NCBI GenBank assembly: GCA_964352405.1 | Contig: CAYGRY010000037.1 | Location: forward strand, 1-25,916 | Direction: 5' to 3' | Origin: UBA4207 sp964352405 | GTDB lineage: Bacteria > Bdellovibrionota > Bacteriovoracia > Bacteriovoracales > Bacteriovoracaceae | DNA length: 25,916 nucleotides | Shown: one piece after another, positions 1 to 6,970 of the stretch | How positions within the stretch are numbered: the stretch's first letter is position 1 | Layout: each line of letters starts with the position of its first letter | The notes under the pieces: generated by a model | What the model was told of the DNA's origin: nothing | Databases searched by the model: none | The model's input: only the letters and a program-made list of their open reading frames with translations | Translations under genes and position numbers: made by a program

Positions 1-609
1 ATTTTTATCGGCGGCGATCCACTAATGCTTTCAAATGAAAAGCTAGAAAAATGTTTTGATTAGTTTTCAAAGCTAAAAGTTCCGATGCTCAGGCTTCATA
101 CAAGAATGCCTGTGATTATGCCTTCAAGACTTGATCAAGACTTCGTTGCCCTGATCAAAAAAGCGGCGACTCAATTTGAACTTATTACAATTGTGATTCA
201 TCTCAATCATGCAGATGAAATTACTGATGAATTTAAGACGGTGATGAAAGAGCTTCGCCTTTTACCTATTCAATGGCTGTCTCAAAGTGTGCTCTTAAAA
301 GGCGTTAACGATAACGTAATCTCTCTTAAGGATTTATTCTTGGGACTGGTTAAAATGGGAATTAAGCCCTACTACCTTCATCATCCGGATCAGGTTCGTG
401 GTGGCATGCATTTTTGGCTCGATATTGAAGATGGCAGAAAACTTTTTGCTGCGCTTCGTAATTATATTCCAGGCCACGCTCTACCTGAATACGTCATCGA
501 TATTCCCGGCGGGCACGGCAAGACACCGCTTCTAAACCCTGAAGGTTTTGAGTTTAATGGCCAATTGCTAAATAAGCACGGTGAGCTGGTTTCTTATTTT
601 TTAAATTGA
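1..609 (+). pseudogene. KamA/EpmB-family radical SAM aminomutase, 3' part, interrupted by in-frame TAG
   Basis: The reading frame is open from base 1 to the stop at 607-609, except for one TAG at 61-63. The first 20 codons encode a GGDPLML segment typical of lysine 2,3-aminomutase relatives. After the TAG the same frame continues with LRLHTRMPV, LLKGVND, PYYLHHPDQVRGGMHF and PGGHGKTPL, whose Lys (codon 520-522) aligns with the PLP-binding lysine of KamA. Known family members move an amino group within lysine, either free or on EF-P. The radical SAM CxxxCxxC site lies upstream of the window. The ATG at 85 has no ribosome binding site, and a protein starting there would lack the cluster domain. 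TAG ends several other genes here (mtnC, fabZ-like, uup), so it is not recoded genome-wide. A recent nonsense mutation, a sequencing error or readthrough are all possible. KamA versus EpmB is not resolved. Confidence 0.75.
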
Positions 610-634
610 CAAATTCTGGGCCGTTCAGCATTAT
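606..634 (+). promoter_or_regulatory. Sigma-70-type promoter of tRNA-Gly
   Basis: A TTGACA -35 box (606-611), a 17-nt spacer and a CATTAT -10 box (629-634) lie just before the tRNA. Transcription would start near 641, six bases before the mature tRNA end. The -35 box contains the TGA stop of the upstream aminomutase frame. Box match and spacing are close to ideal. Confidence 0.75.
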
Positions 635-646
635 GGCTGACAGTTA

Positions 647-721
647 GCGGCGGTAGCACAGCGGTAGTGCGTCTGCTTGCCATGCAGAAGGTCCCGAGTT
701 CGATCCTCGGTCGCCGCTCCA
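647..721 (+). tRNA. tRNA-Gly (anticodon GCC)
   Basis: The sequence folds into a complete cloverleaf. A seven-pair acceptor stem (GCGGCGG with TCGCCGC, one G-U pair) is followed by a GCAC/GTGC D stem and a five-pair anticodon stem TCTGC/GCAGA. The seven-base loop TTGCCAT presents GCC. The T arm contains the GTTCGATCC loop. The CCA end is encoded (719-721). It decodes GGC and GGU glycine codons. It has its own promoter just upstream and a terminator just downstream, so it is a single-tRNA transcription unit. Confidence 0.95.
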
Positions 722-737
722 ATTTATACCGTAATTA

Positions 738-767
738 AAACCACCTCTTTGTAGGTGGTTTTTTTTT
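738..767 (+). terminator. Rho-independent terminator after tRNA-Gly
   Basis: Arms AAACCACCT (738-746) and AGGTGGTTT (753-761) form a stem with a six-base loop, followed by an unbroken T run to 767. On the opposite strand the hairpin is followed by only four T residues, so it may act weakly for the membrane-protein gene ending at 779. Confidence 0.85.
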
Positions 768-778
768 ACAAGTACTCT

Positions 779-2089
779 TTAATTTCTAATCTCAGAAAAA
801 TCTAACTGCAAATATCTTTCAAGATATTTATCATTATAGAAATAAGGGGAAAGTTTCATTTCTCCATTATCTTTAACTTCACAAAAAGCTGGTTGATCAG
901 GAGAGGGTCCTACAAAGACTCTATCGGGACGAGTCTTTCCCTGTAAAACCAAGCTAAGATCAAAGAGATAAATTCTGTCTTCATGAACATTCGCTTCTTT
1001 TCGAATCTTATCATCATAGAAATGGCAGCCAGGACCAAGTGTTGTTAAATGACCTAATAAAAACTTGGTATACTTGTTCCATTCATTAGTTATTCGTAAA
1101 TCAAAAATTAAAATTGAGCACAATGAAATGACAAGAACGATTGTCGAACCAATATTAAAGTCGATTTTTTTATCTTTTAAAATGGCAATCAGGAGTACAA
1201 AAATCGCCGTAAAGATTAGTGACCAAGCTCTAAGTTCATAGCCAAGACCAGTATGAAAGAATGAGTATTGGTAAATATTGTAATAAAAAGCCAGTAAGGT
1301 TGTTAATGAGATGACAAAATAGGCGACAATATTCTTTTTGAACAGAAAAAGAAAAAACAAAACTACCGACAATAAATATAAAGAAAGAAATATATAGGAA
1401 ATTAAATTAAATGAATTACCGGAAATTGTATCTAACCCCACATTGGTTCGAACTGAGTATATCGCCCAAAAACAATAAAGAGTTGTAGTGATAAGAACGC
1501 AAAGGAGTTGCTTAAAGCTTATCACTTGTTTATTTCTATTAAGGCAAACAAGTGAGGGAATCAATGAAAGCAAAATGACAACGCTGCCCTCATAAGTGAT
1601 TGCCATCAGAACTAAGAAAAACATCAAAACATAAGGTCTTCTGTTTTCTAATAAAAGAGTAAAACAAATCCATCCAAACGCGCAGGCATTGACCGCACTT
1701 CCTAAATGAAAGCTATATGAGATTAGGACTGTAAGAGTAAAGAAAGATGTTATTAGAACTCTAATTGATGAGCTAAGATTTTTAGATAGATACAAAATAT
1801 AAAAAAATGATGCTGGCAAAATTATTGTATGTAGCAAATTAAATAGGTTCACACTTCCATTAAAAGACTTTCCATACTTAAGAATCAGATAGGATGGGTA
1901 AGCCTGAAAAAAATGAAAAAAACGATAATATCGATCATCTCTAAAGTAAAAATTTTCAAACAATACGTTTGAGTAAAACCATGCCCCATCAGCAAAGAAT
2001 GGTCGCATCGTATAAAAAGCTAAAAATGAGGTTATTAGAATTGCAAAACCACTTAAGCCAATTAAGAATTTCTTTTGATTTTTTAGCAT
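779..2089 (-). CDS. Polytopic membrane protein of unknown function
   Basis: The 436-residue protein has about ten or eleven hydrophobic segments, between residues 10-28 and 312-330. A polar tail of roughly 100 residues follows (from about residue 332), rich in charged residues and probably outside the membrane. The first loop contains ADGAWFY, an acidic motif near the N-terminus. Together with the helix number it recalls GT-C-fold glycosyltransferases, but no diagnostic motif confirms this. It starts only 3 nt after the stop of the glpQ-like gene, so the two are probably co-transcribed. The start region has only a weak AAAAG before ATG, which fits translational coupling. The gene runs toward the tRNA and ends 12 nt beyond its terminator. 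Function unknown. Confidence 0.8.
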   Translation of the reverse strand: MLKNQKKFLIGLSGFAILITSFLAFYTMRPFFADGAWFYSNVLFENFYFRDDRYYRFFHFFQAYPSYLILKYGKSFNGSVNLFNLLHTIILPASFFYILYLSKNLSSSIRVLITSFFTLTVLISYSFHLGSAVNACAFGWICFTLLLENRRPYVLMFFLVLMAITYEGSVVILLSLIPSLVCLNRNKQVISFKQLLCVLITTTLYCFWAIYSVRTNVGLDTISGNSFNLISYIFLSLYLLSVVLFFLFLFKKNIVAYFVISLTTLLAFYYNIYQYSFFHTGLGYELRAWSLIFTAIFVLLIAILKDKKIDFNIGSTIVLVISLCSILIFDLRITNEWNKYTKFLLGHLTTLGPGCHFYDDKIRKEANVHEDRIYLFDLSLVLQGKTRPDRVFVGPSPDQPAFCEVKDNGEMKLSPYFYNDKYLERYLQLDFSEIRN

Positions 2090-2092
2090 CTT

Positions 2093-3058
2093 TTATATCT
2101 TATCCGCAAAATCTGAAAACAATCCATCAATTTCTAACTCATCCAAGACAAAACTCATCATTTCTTTCTTGTTTTTAAATGGCTTGAAGATGGCATCATC
2201 ACGAATTGTATAAGGGGCAACTTTCAGCTCGTACTTGTGTGCCATTTTCATCACCGCATTCTTGAATGCTCGATCATTTTTAATATCATAAAGCTGAGGC
2301 AGATAAGGTCCGATGTATTGTGCATAAGTAGCTATTTCTTTTAAGCCCTCATCAGTCAGCATTTTATCATAATCAGCACTACTTTCATTCCATTCATTGA
2401 CCGCAATAAGTTGCAGTAAAGGTATTTGGGTTTTATTTTTAATCATCTTCAATGTGTTGGGTTCAAAGCATTGGATAATAGCTTGGTCATTGTCTTCGTA
2501 ACCATAACTTTTTAAGACAAAAAGTGTCTTACTCACAATATCCTTTCCTTCAGTTGCATGGAATTCAGGAGCTTTAATTTCAGGGATGATGCCAATTTTT
2601 TTTCCGGTGGACTTGTTAAGGCCATGAATGAGTTCAATATATTCAATGAAAGTTGGAACTTCAAAATGCGCGCGGCCAAGCGGAAACCTGCCAGGAAAAA
2701 CAGCTTCTCCTGTTTCTAAATTAATTCTTTCATGAACACTAAGCTTTTTAATTTCATCAAGACTAAAATCAATAGCGTAAAAACGCCCATCTGCTCTAGC
2801 TCGATCAGCGAACAGCTCCTTCACATTTGTCGTCGTATCAAGATGTGTATCGTGCATAACAATTAACTGATCATCTTTAGTCATCACAAGATCTGGCTCA
2901 ATATAATCAATATCCCAAGAATGGGCCAAGCTCACAGCTTCAAGTGTGTGCTCAGGTAAATATCCACTCGCTCCTCTATGCGCTACTTTCATTATTTTTT
3001 GTTGGCGACACGAAAGACAAACTAACGTTACAATAGCGAATAATAATATTTTCTTCAT
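2093..3058 (-). CDS. glpQ: Glycerophosphodiester phosphodiesterase, GlpQ type, exported
   Basis: This 321-residue protein should hydrolyse glycerophosphodiesters to glycerol-3-phosphate and an alcohol, outside the cytoplasm. Visible GDPD motifs are AHRGASGYLPEHT (residues 26-38, His27), EPD (54-56) and VMHD (67-70, His69). The inserted segment containing GLNKSTGKKIGIIPEIKAPEFH is characteristic of GlpQ rather than of short cytosolic GDPDs. The N-terminus MKKILLFAIVTLVCLSC is a signal sequence with an imperfect lipobox, so it may be a lipoprotein. I chose the ATG at 3058. An ATG 26 codons further upstream would put a polar stretch before the signal peptide and overlap the divergent gene. The neighbour on the other side of a 25-bp gap is a GlpT-like transporter, which supports the assignment. 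Confidence 0.9.
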   Translation of the reverse strand: MKKILLFAIVTLVCLSCRQQKIMKVAHRGASGYLPEHTLEAVSLAHSWDIDYIEPDLVMTKDDQLIVMHDTHLDTTTNVKELFADRARADGRFYAIDFSLDEIKKLSVHERINLETGEAVFPGRFPLGRAHFEVPTFIEYIELIHGLNKSTGKKIGIIPEIKAPEFHATEGKDIVSKTLFVLKSYGYEDNDQAIIQCFEPNTLKMIKNKTQIPLLQLIAVNEWNESSADYDKMLTDEGLKEIATYAQYIGPYLPQLYDIKNDRAFKNAVMKMAHKYELKVAPYTIRDDAIFKPFKNKKEMMSFVLDELEIDGLFSDFADKI

Positions 3059-3083
3059 TGCATGAAACCTTAAGAGAGTTTTT

Positions 3084-4415
3084 ATGAATACTACTGTACT
3101 GCAAGACCCAACCCCAGTCGAGTTAGTAAGGCTCAAACGCTGGAGAATGAGCGTGTTCTGGGTCTGTTTGGTCGGTTATATTGGCTACTATCTTTGTCGC
3201 AAGAACCTCTCTGCAGCTTTTCCGTTAATGACTGAAGTTTTTGGCTATACCAATTCTCAGTTAGGCTTGATCGCTTTTTATTCAGAGCTTGCCTATGCCT
3301 TAGGTAAAATTATCAATGGTCCCTTAGCTGATAAGTTTGGTGGTCGAAAACTTTTTCTCACAGGAATGATTGGTGCCATCACTTGTAATATTCTTTTCAC
3401 TCAAGGTACTACGCTCACTTATTTCATCGTTGTTTGGTGCGTGTGCCGCTACTTTCTTGCTATGGGCTGGGGTGGCTTAGTTAAAATGATTGGACACTGG
3501 TACGAGCCTGAGAGAAACGGCACTATCATGGGCTTTATTTCACTGAACTTTCAATTTGGTGGCGTGCTTGCCACCTTGCTGGCTGGTTTTCTTGTCGCGA
3601 ACGGTGTTGGTTGGCAAGGTGTTTTCTTTTACCCTTCACTTATCCTCTTCGTGATTTTTATCGTCAGTTATTTTTCATCTAAGGAAACTCCAAGAGATTT
3701 AATTCCTCATACGAATTTTGGTCATAGCAAGTTAAAGCCTAAAGCTGTTTTGGCACAAGAAGAGGGCGAACAAGAAATAAAAGAGTCTCCTTTAAAAATT
3801 ATTAAAGGTCTTCTTTCTATTAAGGTCTTTAGGCATATTCTTGTTTTCAGCTTCTTAACAACGTTTCTAAGAAGTATCTTTTTCTTTTGGACTCCGAAAC
3901 TATTAGTGGATCTAGGCATGGGAACAGCTAACGCGATCTTAAAATCAGCACTATTTCCTTTTCTTGGTTGTCTTGGAACGATTCTTCTTGGTTGGTATAC
4001 AGACAAGTATGCCAAAAACGGAGACCGAGCGAAGGCGACTTGGATTATGCTTACTGGATTAATAGCTTCTTTACTGGGAGTCGTCTATTGCATCCAAGTC
4101 GGTGGTATGAACGACACAATAGTAATCCTTCTTGGTGCTTGTGGCTTTTTCCTACTAGGCCCTTATTCGATGAGTAGTGGATGTCTAACTCTCGATATCG
4201 CTGGACCTAATGGAGCCGGTAGCGCATCAGGCATGATTGATTTTCTTGGCTACGTTGGGGGCTCTATTGCCGTTTGGGGCGCGGGTAAGCTTTCTGATGT
4301 TTTTGGTTGGGGTGAAGTTTTTCAAGTCTTAACCGTTACGGCGACCCTTGCAACCTTTTCTGCTTGGATGATGAGTCGTGAATATCAAAGAAGAAGCCAA
4401 GAAAGTAATGCCTAA
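3084..4415 (+). CDS. glpT: MFS organophosphate:phosphate antiporter, GlpT-like
   Basis: The 443-residue protein has about twelve membrane segments split by a polar central loop (residues 200-240), the layout of the organophosphate:phosphate antiporter family. YYLCRKN (36-41) matches the helix-1 motif holding phosphate-binding Arg45 of E. coli GlpT (here Arg39). FLRSIFFFW (261-269) matches the region of Arg269 (here Arg263). The GlpT helix-5 histidine motif is not conserved (LNFQFGG instead), so the substrate could be another sugar or polyol phosphate. It diverges from the glpQ-like gene, an arrangement that links periplasmic release of glycerol-3-phosphate to its import in exchange for phosphate. 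AAGAGAG precedes the ATG as ribosome binding site. Confidence 0.85.
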   Translation: MNTTVLQDPTPVELVRLKRWRMSVFWVCLVGYIGYYLCRKNLSAAFPLMTEVFGYTNSQLGLIAFYSELAYALGKIINGPLADKFGGRKLFLTGMIGAITCNILFTQGTTLTYFIVVWCVCRYFLAMGWGGLVKMIGHWYEPERNGTIMGFISLNFQFGGVLATLLAGFLVANGVGWQGVFFYPSLILFVIFIVSYFSSKETPRDLIPHTNFGHSKLKPKAVLAQEEGEQEIKESPLKIIKGLLSIKVFRHILVFSFLTTFLRSIFFFWTPKLLVDLGMGTANAILKSALFPFLGCLGTILLGWYTDKYAKNGDRAKATWIMLTGLIASLLGVVYCIQVGGMNDTIVILLGACGFFLLGPYSMSSGCLTLDIAGPNGAGSASGMIDFLGYVGGSIAVWGAGKLSDVFGWGEVFQVLTVTATLATFSAWMMSREYQRRSQESNA

Positions 4416-4417
4416 GC

Positions 4418-4447
4418 TTGACGCATAGTCATATTTTCTCGTAAAAA
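4418..4447 (+). promoter_or_regulatory. Candidate promoter of the mtnBDC operon
   Basis: TTGACG (4418-4423) is followed after 18 nt by TAAAAA (4442-4447), inside the 52-nt gap before mtnB. The -35 box is good and the -10 box is poor. No riboswitch-like fold fits in this short leader. GGGGA (4458-4462) is the ribosome binding site for the ATG at 4468. Confidence 0.4.
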
Positions 4448-4467
4448 TAGCTTCTACGGGGAACACT

Positions 4468-5115
4468 ATGACTATTGCGCTTAATCCATCAGACCTATCT
4501 GAAGCACAGAACTTATCAAAACTGGTAAGAACACTTAATTTAACCGGTCACAATCCAGCGACCAGCGGTAACTACTCTTTACGATCAAAAACAAAAGCCG
4601 GTTACGCTTTGGTTTCCGAATCGGGTATCGATAAAAGTACCTTTCAAGAAGATAATTTAATTCTTGTTAATATTGAAACGGCCAAGCAACATGATATATT
4701 TGAAGGACTTGGAAAAAAATCTTCTGATGAAACGGCATTGCATTTAGCCATTTATAAAGCAACACAAGCAAACTGTGTTCTTCATAGTCATATGCTTGAC
4801 GCTATTTTATTCGCCGAACTTTTTAAAAATCAAGACATGCTTAAACTAAGTGGTATGGAGCTTTTAAAAGGTCTCGATGGGATTAAAACCCATGAAACTG
4901 AAGTGACTATTCCATGCTTTGATAACACACAAGATATTGAAGCTCTTGGCGAGAAGATCCAACCGATTATTAAATCACAGCCCTGCTACTCCATCATCTT
5001 AAGAGGACATGGTATGTATGTATGGGGAGATAGTGTTAAAGTCGCCAAACGACACTTAGAAGTTTTTGAATATCTCTTTAAGTATGAACTTGCTCTTAAA
5101 GGACTTAAGCTATGA
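4468..5115 (+). CDS. mtnB: Methylthioribulose-1-phosphate dehydratase
   Basis: This 215-residue class II aldolase-fold enzyme removes water from 5-methylthioribulose-1-phosphate to give the diketo intermediate of methionine salvage in the cytosol. Visible family features are TSGNYSLR (32-39), SESGID (50-55), SSDETALH (85-92), the zinc-binding HSH (His106, His108) and RGHGMYVWG (179-187, third zinc histidine His181). Its length matches bacterial MtnB. The stop overlaps the start of mtnD by four bases (ATGA), and mtnC follows with a further overlap. Context and motifs together separate it from related fuculose or ribulose phosphate aldolases. Confidence 0.93.
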   Translation: MTIALNPSDLSEAQNLSKLVRTLNLTGHNPATSGNYSLRSKTKAGYALVSESGIDKSTFQEDNLILVNIETAKQHDIFEGLGKKSSDETALHLAIYKATQANCVLHSHMLDAILFAELFKNQDMLKLSGMELLKGLDGIKTHETEVTIPCFDNTQDIEALGEKIQPIIKSQPCYSIILRGHGMYVWGDSVKVAKRHLEVFEYLFKYELALKGLKL

Positions 5116-5633
5116 CTACACTTTTTCTTGCTGAAAAGAATGAAACGATTACTGATCTAAATCTGATTACAAAATATTTAAATGATCATGGTGTTGAATT
5201 TTCGAGATGGAGTGCTTCAAAAGATCTTCACGATGAATCAACGCAAGAAGAGATACTTGCAGCTTATGATCATGAATTAAAACCTTTTATGGATAAAAAA
5301 GGATTTAAAAGCGCTGATGTTATTAATGTCCACCCTAAAACAGAAAACATCGAAGCTATCCGCCAAAAGTTTTTAAAAGAACATACCCACTCTGAAGATG
5401 AAGTTCGATTTTTTGTCGATGGCCAAGGAAAGTTTTGGTTTAATTTTGGTGATAAAGACGTCGTTTGCTTAACATGTGTTCGTGGGGATTTTCTATCTGT
5501 GCCAAGTGGCTATAAGCATTGGTTTGATTTAGCTCCAAAATATCATGTTAAAGCGATAAGAATTTTCTCCAATATGGAAGGCTGGGTCGCCAATTACACT
5601 GAATCAGGTATAGATGAAAAATATAGTAAATAA
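5112..5633 (+). CDS. mtnD: Acireductone dioxygenase
   Basis: This 173-residue cupin oxidises acireductone with O2 in the methionine salvage pathway. With Fe(II) the family makes the 2-keto acid precursor of methionine; with Ni(II) it takes an off-pathway route. The metal ligands are visible as EHTHSEDEVRFFVDG (His91, His93, Glu97) and PSGYKHWFD (His136). The C-terminal NMEGWVANYTESGID matches bacterial members. It begins within the mtnB stop (ATGA) and ends 20 nt inside mtnC, so expression of the three proteins is probably translationally coupled. Confidence 0.95.
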   Translation: MTTLFLAEKNETITDLNLITKYLNDHGVEFSRWSASKDLHDESTQEEILAAYDHELKPFMDKKGFKSADVINVHPKTENIEAIRQKFLKEHTHSEDEVRFFVDGQGKFWFNFGDKDVVCLTCVRGDFLSVPSGYKHWFDLAPKYHVKAIRIFSNMEGWVANYTESGIDEKYSK

Positions 5634-6246
5634 AGTTAAATTCATTCTCATGGACGTGGAAGGAACTACGACATCAATCGATTTCGTTCACGATACACTT
5701 TTCCCTTATGCCTACAACAAGATGGAAAGCTTTATTCAAGCTAATCCGCAGCTTGTCAGTGGTCTTGAAAATCCGACGGCTACTTTAAGACAGTGGATTA
5801 AAGAAGATAAAAAAGAGCCTCTACTTAAAACGATTCAAGGACATATCTGGAAAGAAGGATATGAAAGTGGAGAACTTAAGGGCCACCTCTATGATGATGT
5901 CCCTGCCGCTTTTAAAAGATGGAAACAAAACGGATTAGGTCTTGGAATCTACTCTTCTGGTTCAGTTCTAGCTCAAAAGCTTCTTTTTACTCACTCGAAG
6001 TTTGGTGATCAAGATCAAATGATCGAAGCTAATTTTGATACGAAGATTGGTCATAAGCGTGAGAAGCAATCCTATACCAATATCTTAAATGACCTTAACC
6101 TCAGTGGAGATGAAGTTCTCTTTCTTTCTGATATCAATGAAGAATTAGCTGCTGCCAGTGAAAGTGGTATGCATGTCATACAATTAATTCGAAAGGATCC
6201 AGTCTATTCACCGTTTGATCAAATTCGATCTTTTGATGAAATCTAG
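5614..6246 (+). CDS. mtnC: Enolase-phosphatase E1 (acireductone synthase)
   Basis: This 210-residue HAD-superfamily enzyme enolises and then dephosphorylates 2,3-diketo-5-methylthiopentyl-1-phosphate, producing acireductone for MtnD. HAD motif I is LMDVEGTT (Asp14, Glu16), motif II is YSSGS (113-117), motif III includes Lys148 in GHKREKQSY, and motif IV is FLSDINEE (170-177). The start codon lies inside the end of mtnD, with AGG five to six bases upstream; bacterial MtnC proteins begin at about this distance from the DxEGT motif. MtnA, MtnK and MtnN are not in the window and must be elsewhere if the pathway is complete. Confidence 0.94.
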   Translation: MKNIVNKVKFILMDVEGTTTSIDFVHDTLFPYAYNKMESFIQANPQLVSGLENPTATLRQWIKEDKKEPLLKTIQGHIWKEGYESGELKGHLYDDVPAAFKRWKQNGLGLGIYSSGSVLAQKLLFTHSKFGDQDQMIEANFDTKIGHKREKQSYTNILNDLNLSGDEVLFLSDINEELAAASESGMHVIQLIRKDPVYSPFDQIRSFDEI

Positions 6247-6292
6247 AAGTTGTCTAAGTTATAAAGTCTATTTTTTTAGATAAGCTAGCGCC

Positions 6293-6760
6293 ATGAATAA
6301 AACAGAAATTGCCTCACTTTTACATCACCGCTCCCCTTATCTTTTAATAGATGAGGTCATTGAAGCAAGTAAGGATTCGATTCACGCTGTCGCAAAACCA
6401 ACGATGAATGATTTTTATCTTCAAGGACATTTTCCAGGAGCTCCAATTGTTCCTGGTGCGATGATGCAAGAGATGACAACTCAGGCAGCAGGGATTCTCC
6501 TTACAAAATTCTACTCCCCTGTTGAAAATTATAATTCAGATAACACTAAGGGTTATGCAATTGGAGTGCTTAGAGCTATTCATATGGCCAAGTACAAAAG
6601 CATGGCAAGACCTGACCAAGTGCTTAATATTAAAGTTTCACTTACTGATCAAATTGAAAATAGCTTTCGCTTTAAAGCATTCATTGAAGTGAATGATAAG
6701 AAGGTCATGCAAAACGAGTTTACGCTGGTGAATATTTCTGACGAGCCCTTGTTTGAATAG
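6293..6760 (+). CDS. FabZ/FabA-like hotdog-fold hydroxyacyl-thioester dehydratase
   Basis: The 155-residue protein has the FabZ layout. An N-terminal HHRSPYLLIDEV (11-22) is followed by the active-site segment QGHFPGAPIVPGAMMQE (44-60), with catalytic His46 and Glu60, and then RAIHMAKYKSMARPDQ, which corresponds to the KFRRPVVPGD strand of FabZ. Such enzymes dehydrate 3-hydroxyacyl-ACP or related thioesters. It is not in the usual lpxD-fabZ-lpxA context. Its sequence is looser than canonical FabZ, with an insertion of about ten residues near 75-87. It may therefore be a second dehydratase for another acyl substrate. A TTG-started small gene overlaps its last codons. The ribosome binding site is weak. 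Confidence 0.8.
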   Translation: MNKTEIASLLHHRSPYLLIDEVIEASKDSIHAVAKPTMNDFYLQGHFPGAPIVPGAMMQEMTTQAAGILLTKFYSPVENYNSDNTKGYAIGVLRAIHMAKYKSMARPDQVLNIKVSLTDQIENSFRFKAFIEVNDKKVMQNEFTLVNISDEPLFE

Positions 6761-6968
6761 GATTCATCCCAAGAAACTTCTTGGCAGTCACTGGACCAAT
6801 ACCAAACCTCAAAATAAAGAAAAGCATTTTGAAATCATCAAAGTAGAGTTTGATGACGATCAAAATGATATCGAATGCGTAATTCAAGCCGTCTTCACAA
6901 AAAATGAATACCCTATTAACTGGCGTGATCTTAAAAATAATGAGTTATGGCTTATGGGTTGGAAGTAA
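6753..6968 (+). CDS. Small Trp-rich conserved protein (TIGR02450-like)
   Basis: The 71-residue protein contains PKKLLGSHWT (6-15), PQNKEKHFEI (19-28), INWRDL and ends in ELWLMGWK. It matches my memory of the TIGR02450 family of Trp-rich proteins of unknown function: KKLL-SKWT near the start, P-NKEKHF, and a GWK end. It starts with TTG at 6753, inside the final codons of the FabZ-like gene. GACGAG (6740-6745) could serve as ribosome binding site, and the overlap suggests translational coupling. The stop lies two bases from the stop of uup on the other strand, with no terminator between them. It is probably cytosolic; the function is unknown. Confidence 0.8.
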   Translation: MNRIHPKKLLGSHWTNTKPQNKEKHFEIIKVEFDDDQNDIECVIQAVFTKNEYPINWRDLKNNELWLMGWK

Positions 6969-6970
6969 AG

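Noticed and set aside
1969..2178. Plus-strand frame across the glpQ / membrane-protein junction
   Set aside because: It is antisense to two supported genes, with no ribosome binding site and no domain.
3722..4015. Minus-strand reading frame inside the GlpT-like gene
   Set aside because: It lies wholly within a well-supported transporter gene, has no recognisable domain and is a shadow frame.
4416..4467. SAM or other riboswitch before the methionine-salvage operon
   Set aside because: The gap is only 52 nt and shows no multi-helix fold; a promoter and ribosome binding site account for it.
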